A stretch of 28,437 bases of DNA, from contig JACZIY010000273.1 in assembly GCA_014860845.1 (NCBI GenBank), forward strand, positions 1-28,437, given 5' to 3'. Positions 23,392-28,437 of this stretch are shown one piece after another. Position numbers and translations under genes: made by a program. The notes under the pieces were generated by a model that saw only the letters and a list, made by a program, of their open reading frames with translations, was not told the origin of the DNA and searched no databases. Source of the DNA: Anaerolineaceae bacterium. GTDB taxonomy: Bacteria > Chloroflexota > Anaerolineae > Anaerolineales > Anaerolineaceae. Numbering within the stretch: position 1 is the first letter of the stretch; each line of letters starts with the position of its first letter.

Positions 23392-23927
23392 TTTCATTAG
23401 ATGTTATCTTTTGGATGTATGTCTGTTTATTTGCCTTAATTGGAGCCATGCGTGGTTGGGCACGTGAATTGCTGGTCAGTTTCAGCGTTATTCTCTCATT
23501 ATTTGTTCTATCGGTTCTTGAACGCTTCGTACCGTTCGTCCGCGACAATCTGATGGTTAATAATCCGGATTCCTTTTTCTGGTTAAGATCGATCCTGTTG
23601 ATGTCTTTGGTTTTCTTCGGATACCAGACACCGAAATTTCCCAAGCTAGCCAGTTCAGGGCGGTTCATCCGGGAAAAATTCCAGGATGTTTTATTAGGGC
23701 TCTTTTTAGGAGCAGTTAATGGGTATTTAATCTTTGGAAGTTTATGGTTTTTCCTGGATGAAGCCAGTTACCCCTTCTCATTTATCATTCAACCTGATGT
23801 AAATTCTGAAATTGGCATCGCTGCACAGAAATTACTTGCATTCATGCCGCCTGAATTACTGGGCGGTCCCACGATCTATTTCGCTGTAGCGATCGCTTTT
23901 GTGTTTGTTCTGGTGGTTTTTCTATGA
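23388..23927 (+). CDS. CvpA-like integral membrane protein within the dcw cluster
   Basis: 179 residues with about five hydrophobic segments (2-20, 28-44, 62-78, 101-122, 161-179). The opening hairpin with IGAMRGWARELLVSFSVILSLFV between the first two segments resembles the CvpA/colicin V production family signature (G..RG..R). The similarity is limited, so the family call is tentative and the function unknown. It overlaps murG by 4 nt before it and murC by 4 nt after it, both as ATGA, and has AAGGTGG 6 nt before its ATG. Such tight coupling suggests a role linked to lipid II synthesis or septum assembly, but that is inference. Confidence 0.8.
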   Translation: MISLDVIFWMYVCLFALIGAMRGWARELLVSFSVILSLFVLSVLERFVPFVRDNLMVNNPDSFFWLRSILLMSLVFFGYQTPKFPKLASSGRFIREKFQDVLLGLFLGAVNGYLIFGSLWFFLDEASYPFSFIIQPDVNSEIGIAAQKLLAFMPPELLGGPTIYFAVAIAFVFVLVVFL

Positions 23928-25315
23928 AAAAGCACGTGTTTTTTATTGGCATCGGTGGAACCGGTCTATCAGCGATTGCCCGATTATTGAAAGAAAAAGG
24001 GTACATCGTGAGTGGTTCTGACATGCAAATTTCGGATATAGCCAGAGATTTGATTTCCGCTGGCATTACAGTTTTCCAGGGACATTCTGGAGATCATCTG
24101 GTAGGTATCGATCTGGTGATTCGCTCCTCTGCAATTCCGGATAACAACCCAGAAGTGTTGGCTGCTCATGCTGCACGCATCCCGGTCTACAAACGTTCCG
24201 ATATCCTGGGTGAATTAATGAAAGACCAAAAAGGGATTGCCATTGCTGGAACACATGGGAAAACGACCACCACCGCCATGATTTCAACCATGTTACAAAA
24301 ACTGGGGCTTGATCCCAGTTATATTATCGGTAGTGTCTCGAAAAATCTGGGGAACAATGCCCATTTTGGATCAGGTGATTATTTTGTGATTGAGGCTGAT
24401 GAGTATGACCGCATGTTTCTCGGTTTATCCCCCACCTTCGCAGTGATCACCAATCTGGAACATGATCATCCGGATTGCTACCCAACATTCTCAGATTATC
24501 TTCAGGCTTTCAAAGCCTTCACGGAAAAAATTCTCCCCGGTGGGCATTTATTTATTCACTACGAAGATAATGGTAATCAAAAATTGCTGCCATTATTAAA
24601 GCTTCCTTCGATCATCACATATGGCACCTCATTAATTTGTGAATATCAGGCACGAGACATAACATCTGACTCTTTGGGTGGTTATCACTTTACTGTTTTT
24701 CACAACACGCAAGAAGCAACCAAAGAATTAATCACTGTGAATTTGAGTGTTCCCGGTACCCACAATGCCTTGAACGCGCTGGCTGTCATTGGGGTAGCAC
24801 ACCGATTGGGTTTGGATCTGAAAGCAGCAGCACAGGCGTTGACCGAATTTAGTGGCACCTCCCGTCGGTTCGATATCCTCGGAGAAGTGAATCAGATCAC
24901 CATCATCGATGATTATGCCCACCACCCCACAGAAATACAGGCAACCCTTCAGGCAGCCAGAAACCGTTATCAGGGAAGAAAAATCTGGGCTATCTGGCAG
25001 CCGCATACCTATTCCCGAACGAAGATTCTGTTTGATGAATTTAAGAATTCTTTCACACAGGCCGACCATGTGATTGTCAGCCAAATCTATGCTTCACGCG
25101 AAAAAGATGATGGTTTTTCCTCGTCACAGGTTGTTGACGCCATGCAGCATCCAGATGCACGTTACATCGCATCTCTGGATGATATTACGGATTGCCTGAT
25201 TGAAAATCTTTCATCCGGCGATGTGATGCTGGTATTTTCTGCCGGTGATGCAACACAAATCAGCAAAGACGTTTTTTCCAGGCTTACCCAAAAGGAGAAA
25301 CACCATGAATTATGA
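23924..25315 (+). CDS. murC: UDP-MurNAc--L-alanine ligase MurC
   Basis: First amino-acid ligase of the peptidoglycan stem peptide. 463 residues: FIGIGGTGLSAIARLL (Rossmann start), SGSDMQIS, VIRSSAIPDNNPE, the ATP loop GIAGTHGKTTTTA (Lys113), FVIEADEYDRMFL, NLEHDHPDCY, then GTSRRFDILGE, IDDYAHHPTEI and WQPHTYSRTK. The HGKTTT and DDYAHHPTE signatures are MurC-specific. Starts within the stop of the CvpA-like gene (ATGA). Its last 11 nt overlap the start of a 63-codon gene. Confidence 0.97.
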   Translation: MKKHVFFIGIGGTGLSAIARLLKEKGYIVSGSDMQISDIARDLISAGITVFQGHSGDHLVGIDLVIRSSAIPDNNPEVLAAHAARIPVYKRSDILGELMKDQKGIAIAGTHGKTTTTAMISTMLQKLGLDPSYIIGSVSKNLGNNAHFGSGDYFVIEADEYDRMFLGLSPTFAVITNLEHDHPDCYPTFSDYLQAFKAFTEKILPGGHLFIHYEDNGNQKLLPLLKLPSIITYGTSLICEYQARDITSDSLGGYHFTVFHNTQEATKELITVNLSVPGTHNALNALAVIGVAHRLGLDLKAAAQALTEFSGTSRRFDILGEVNQITIIDDYAHHPTEIQATLQAARNRYQGRKIWAIWQPHTYSRTKILFDEFKNSFTQADHVIVSQIYASREKDDGFSSSQVVDAMQHPDARYIASLDDITDCLIENLSSGDVMLVFSAGDATQISKDVFSRLTQKEKHHEL

Positions 25316-25496
25316 GAATGATTTTGACACAGAAGTTCAGAAAGTTGAAATATTCAGCTTTCTACCCACCATCATCCTTCCTGCCGAGAAAGGTAGTGTT
25401 GATCGCAAACCCAGGTTGAATGAAAAAAACCGATCAACCATCCAGAACAAAAAAGAAGTCGTTCACAAATTGATCAAGTATTTCAAAAACGCATAA
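25305..25496 (+). CDS. 63-aa protein of unknown function between murC and murB
   Basis: Begins at an ATG with AAGGAG at ideal spacing inside the end of murC, overlapping it by 11 nt, and ends 13 nt before murB. This strong ribosome-binding site argues that it is really made. The product has an acidic N-terminal third (NYENDFDTEVQKVE), a short hydrophobic patch (IFSFLPTIILP, 16-26) and a basic, Lys-rich C-terminus (VVHKLIKYFKNA) that might form an amphipathic helix. There is no signal peptide or clear membrane segment. I do not recognise a family. Role in wall synthesis is suggested by position only. A longer frame back to 25245 lacks a ribosome-binding site. Confidence 0.7.
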   Translation: MNYENDFDTEVQKVEIFSFLPTIILPAEKGSVDRKPRLNEKNRSTIQNKKEVVHKLIKYFKNA

Positions 25497-25509
25497 AGGT
25501 TTTTCTTAA

Positions 25510-26475
25510 ATGACTCATTCGCAATCAATTGGTTTTCTTGAAAATAAATTCGGTAACAGGCTGCAACAGCAGGTTTCTATACAAAATTATGCTACCGCCC
25601 GGGTAGGCGGTAATGCTGACTGGTTTGTAACCGTTAGAAATGCCAATGAACTTGCTGAAGCTGTTCAAACCTGTTGGGATAATGACCTTAAATTTTTCCT
25701 TTTGGGATCCGGTTCAAACGTTTTATTCAGCGAAGAGGGTTTCGATGGACTTGTAATCCTCAATCATGCCAAGAAAATTGAAATAAAAATCTCAGGTGAG
25801 CATCCTACGCTTTGGGTCGAATCTGGTGCCAGTCTGGGATTGGTAGCACGGAAAGCTGCCTTGGCAGGCTTATCTGGACTGGAATGGGCAGCCACCGTCC
25901 CTGGGACAATTGGTGGTGCCATCTATGGGAATGCTGGTGCGCATGGTAGTGATATGCACAGCAATTTGTTGTTGGCTGAAATCTTGCAACATAAAAAGGG
26001 GAAATCTATCTGGAAAAAAGAAGATTTCCAATTTAACTATCGTAGCAGTGTCTTAAAGCGCCAGGATGAAAGTGGAGTCATCTTATCAGCAACCCTTAAT
26101 TGCCAGTATGATGACCCACAAAAAATTAAAGAGAGGATGAATGTATTTAGTGAATACCGCCGCAGAACGCAACCTCCCGGAGCCAGCATGGGTTCCATGT
26201 TTAAAAACCCTCCCGGAGATTACGCCGGCAGATTGATAGAAGCCGCCGGCTTAAAAGGCTTCTCAATCGGTGGTGTAAAGGTCAGCGAAGTGCACGCTAA
26301 TTTCTTCGTCAATTCAGACCAGGCAACAGCCCAAGATATTTATAACCTGGTGCAGCACGTGCAAAAAACAGTCAAAAAAGAATTCAACGTAGAACTGGAA
26401 TTAGAGGTAGAAATGATTGGGTTCAATCAAACAGCAAATAACAATCATGCAAATCATGGGAAGGTTTCGATATGA
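25510..26475 (+). CDS. murB: UDP-N-acetylenolpyruvoylglucosamine reductase MurB
   Basis: FAD- and NADPH-dependent reduction of UDP-GlcNAc-enolpyruvate to UDP-MurNAc. 321 residues. FAD-binding parts: NYATARVGGNADWFV, LLGSGSNVLFSEEGF, GLEWAATVPGTIGGAIYGNAG (split over 118-140), YRSSVLK, and GSMFKNPPGDYAGRLIE with the proton-donor Ser229, then VSEVHANFFVN. Length and the GSMFKNPPG...AGRLIE layout resemble the shorter type II enzymes, as in staphylococci. AAGGTT sits 8 nt before the ATG. The stop overlaps ddl by 4 nt. Confidence 0.96.
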   Translation: MTHSQSIGFLENKFGNRLQQQVSIQNYATARVGGNADWFVTVRNANELAEAVQTCWDNDLKFFLLGSGSNVLFSEEGFDGLVILNHAKKIEIKISGEHPTLWVESGASLGLVARKAALAGLSGLEWAATVPGTIGGAIYGNAGAHGSDMHSNLLLAEILQHKKGKSIWKKEDFQFNYRSSVLKRQDESGVILSATLNCQYDDPQKIKERMNVFSEYRRRTQPPGASMGSMFKNPPGDYAGRLIEAAGLKGFSIGGVKVSEVHANFFVNSDQATAQDIYNLVQHVQKTVKKEFNVELELEVEMIGFNQTANNNHANHGKVSI

Positions 26476-27593
26476 ACCAATTAACGGTCGGTGTTTTATT
26501 TGGTGGAAGATCGGGAGAGCATGAAATATCGCTTCTCTCTGCTCGATCCATTCTGGAAAAAATTGATCGTCAAAAATATAAGGTTGTTGAAATTGGCATC
26601 ACCCACGATGGGGTCTGGCTGGTTGGAGCGGACGTCTTAACAGCCTTTGAAAACAAAGACCTGGCCGATTTAAAACCAGCAACACTTATTGCCGAACCTG
26701 GTGGGCACCTCCTTTATGCCCGGGAACAAAGCGATGCAGGCATCCTCCTGACACCATTTGAAAAATTGGATGTGATTTTTCCTGTCACACATGGACCTTT
26801 CGGAGAAGATGGAACCATCCAGGGATTATTAGAGATCACCGAAATCGCCTTTGTCGGCGCGGGTGTGTTAGGTTCATCTGTGGGAATGGATAAAGCAGTT
26901 TTCAAACAGGTCATGCGTGCCCATCAGATTCCAGTTGTGGATGATATGATTTTCACCCGCAAGGAAATTGAAGCTGACATAGACCATGTCATCGAGAAAA
27001 TAGAAGCAATGAAGCACTACCCATACTTCACCAAACCTGTAAATATGGGCTCTTCTGTAGGCATCAATAAGTGCAAAAATCGACAACAACTCAAAGAAGG
27101 TTTGCTGGATGCCGCCCAATATGATCGCAGAATTCTGGTCGAAGTCGGACTGGAAAAACCACTTGAAATTGAGATTTCGGTTCTTGGAAATGAATTCCCA
27201 CAGGTATCGGTTCCTGGCGAGATCGTTCCGGGTGATGAATTCTATAGTTATGATGACAAATATATCAACGGAATTTCCAAATTAATTATCCCTGCAGAAT
27301 TACCGCAGGCGATGGTTGCCCAAATTCAGGAAACAGCCATCAAAGCCTATCAATTAATCGATTGTGCGGGAATGGCAAGAGTCGATTTCATGGTGGACGA
27401 GCAAGAAAATCGGATCTACCTAAATGAACTCAACACCATCCCGGGATTCACCAAAATCAGCATGTATACCAAACTTTGGGAAGCCTGTGGGATATCCTTT
27501 ACCGAATTAATCGATCGCCTGATTGAATTAGCCCTGGATCGCCAAAAAGAAAATTCCCGGTCCATTCACCAATACCGGAGGAGAACCTTATGA
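26472..27593 (+). CDS. ddl: D-alanine--D-alanine ligase
   Basis: Makes the D-Ala-D-Ala dipeptide used by MurF; ATP-grasp enzyme, 373 residues. Seen: VLFGGRSGEHEISLLSA at the start, FPVTHGPFGEDGTIQGLLE, KPVNMGSSVGINK, EISVLGNEFPQVSVPGEI (split over 219-236), the omega-loop FYSYDDKY and the metal-binding LNELNTIPGFTKISMY. The Tyr-containing omega-loop fits D-Ala rather than D-lactate specificity, so a VanA-like role is unlikely. GGAAGG lies 7-8 nt before the ATG, and the start overlaps the murB stop. The end overlaps ftsQ by 4 nt. It completes the local set for UDP-MurNAc-pentapeptide apart from murA and murE. Confidence 0.96.
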   Translation: MNQLTVGVLFGGRSGEHEISLLSARSILEKIDRQKYKVVEIGITHDGVWLVGADVLTAFENKDLADLKPATLIAEPGGHLLYAREQSDAGILLTPFEKLDVIFPVTHGPFGEDGTIQGLLEITEIAFVGAGVLGSSVGMDKAVFKQVMRAHQIPVVDDMIFTRKEIEADIDHVIEKIEAMKHYPYFTKPVNMGSSVGINKCKNRQQLKEGLLDAAQYDRRILVEVGLEKPLEIEISVLGNEFPQVSVPGEIVPGDEFYSYDDKYINGISKLIIPAELPQAMVAQIQETAIKAYQLIDCAGMARVDFMVDEQENRIYLNELNTIPGFTKISMYTKLWEACGISFTELIDRLIELALDRQKENSRSIHQYRRRTL

Positions 27594-28437
27594 GAAATGC
27601 AACCAGTATCCCGAGAGCCACAATGGTTCGTGAGAGACAAAAACAACAAACGGAAGAAAAAATCAAACGCACGACCAGAGTAATTCAACAACCCATCCAG
27701 AAAGCGGCAACTCCTATGGTCAGTCGTCGCGGAGCTTATGCTGTGGCTTACCCTGCCAAGTCAAAACAGACCAAAAGCCGTCAGTACAATTACGCTGTTG
27801 GGGCCACCGGCGCTGAAATTCGCTTGCCTGCTATTTCATCGATTAATATCGGATGGCGTTTTCTCTCTTTCTTCCTGGGAATTTTTTGTCTGGTAGGAAT
27901 TTATTTATTATTTAATTCTGCGGAATTTCGTGTCAATCAAATCCAGACCAGTGGATTGTTGCGTCTGAATGCTGCTGACCTGGACGCTGTCATGAAAATA
28001 AATGGTGAATCAATTATCTGGATGGACGCCAATCAGGTTAAGCAGGATTTGACAATTGCTTTCCCGGAGTTGAAAGATATCCAGATATCGGTTGAGTTCC
28101 CCAATCAGGTAACAATTTCCGCCTTCGAACGCCAACCTGTTCTCCTTTGGCAAACGGAAAAGCAAGCCTACTGGATGGATCAGGAAGGTGTCTTGATCCC
28201 ACCCCGCGGCGAAGTCGGTGATCTGCTTACCATTCAAGCCTCCGCTGCTCCCCCACTGGTGATACTTCCTCAGGATCTGAGCATATCCAACCTGCAAGAA
28301 ATACCTGAAAACAGCAAAACCGCTCAATTATCAGTCGCTCAATTACAGGGTTGGGGAGAAACAGTCGACCCGGTCATGATTGATGCCGCATATGAGTTGA
28401 TGGCTTTTCTGCCGCCTAATTCACAAATCCTATATAA
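27590..28437 (+). CDS. ftsQ: Cell division protein FtsQ / DivIB (3' end cut by window edge)
   Basis: The frame is open from the ATG at 27590 to the end of the window (282 codons, no stop). The N-terminal ~90 residues are cytoplasmic and strongly basic, then one membrane segment (about 91-108, FLSFFLGIFCLVGIYLLF), then a POTRA-like domain from about 112: FRVNQIQTSGLLRLNAADL, IWMDANQVKQDL, PELKDIQISVEFPNQVTISA, followed by ERQPVLLWQ and WMDQEGVLIPP. This is the FtsQ/DivIB order. It would form the FtsQ-FtsL complex that recruits and regulates FtsW-FtsI. GGAGGAG upstream and a 4-nt overlap with ddl support the start. ftsA and ftsZ may follow outside the window. Confidence 0.92.
   Translation, partial: MRNATSIPRATMVRERQKQQTEEKIKRTTRVIQQPIQKAATPMVSRRGAYAVAYPAKSKQTKSRQYNYAVGATGAEIRLPAISSINIGWRFLSFFLGIFCLVGIYLLFNSAEFRVNQIQTSGLLRLNAADLDAVMKINGESIIWMDANQVKQDLTIAFPELKDIQISVEFPNQVTISAFERQPVLLWQTEKQAYWMDQEGVLIPPRGEVGDLLTIQASAAPPLVILPQDLSISNLQEIPENSKTAQLSVAQLQGWGETVDPVMIDAAYELMAFLPPNSQILY

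Noticed and set aside
25245..25304. Upstream extension of the 63-aa gene.
   Set aside because: It would overlap murC by 71 nt and lacks a ribosome-binding site; the ATG at 25305 has a perfect one.

Overview
The window is an AT-rich bacterial chromosome segment. I see no rRNA, tRNA, CRISPR array, insertion sequence or phage gene. Thr/Pro-rich TPTPT-type linkers in two exported proteins, a dcw cluster with many unusual details and long polycistronic packing suggest a Chloroflexota bacterium, probably Anaerolineae. This is inference from protein style, not a database match.

Left part (1-5059, all minus strand): a truncated TIR/nucleoside-deoxyribosyltransferase-like gene at the edge, a DUF4380/aldose-epimerase-fold protein, the methionine sulfoxide reductase msrA, a two-gene serine-synthesis operon (serC then serA-type dehydrogenase, closed by a clear hairpin terminator), and a pentapeptide-repeat protein. 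The serC/serA pair looks like the Bacteroidota type, including a Lys-Lys in place of the usual catalytic His in the dehydrogenase.

Middle (5211-13357): a SUMF1-domain lipoprotein (minus) is divergent from a two-gene plus-strand unit. That unit encodes a secreted Cys-rich lytic-transglycosylase-like protein and a very acidic single-pass membrane protein whose C-terminus looks like a sortase fold without its catalytic Cys. The unit ends in a textbook terminator. Then come glmS (GlcN-6-P supply for cell wall), a small PspC-domain protein, and a soluble GT2 glycosyltransferase on the minus strand.

Right part (13547-28437, all plus): a division and cell wall (dcw) cluster in the order mraZ, rsmH, ftsL-like, ftsI, murF, mraY, murD, ftsW, murG, CvpA-like membrane protein, murC, 63-aa orphan, murB, ddl, ftsQ (cut by the window end). 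A promoter lies directly before four GTGG(A/G) repeats at an exact 10-bp period, which is the expected MraZ operator. Most genes abut or overlap by 1 to 86 nt, so the cluster is probably one transcript with translational coupling. It makes UDP-MurNAc-pentapeptide (murB, murC, murD, murF, ddl), lipid I and II (mraY, murG), and the septal polymerase/transpeptidase pair (ftsW, ftsI) with its FtsL/FtsQ scaffold. murE is not in the cluster.

The most interesting points are the degenerate sortase-like protein, the MurG whose glycine-rich loop has Gly where His is expected and whose start lies 86 nt inside ftsW, the two non-canonical dcw members, and the MraZ box array followed by a GC-rich hairpin.
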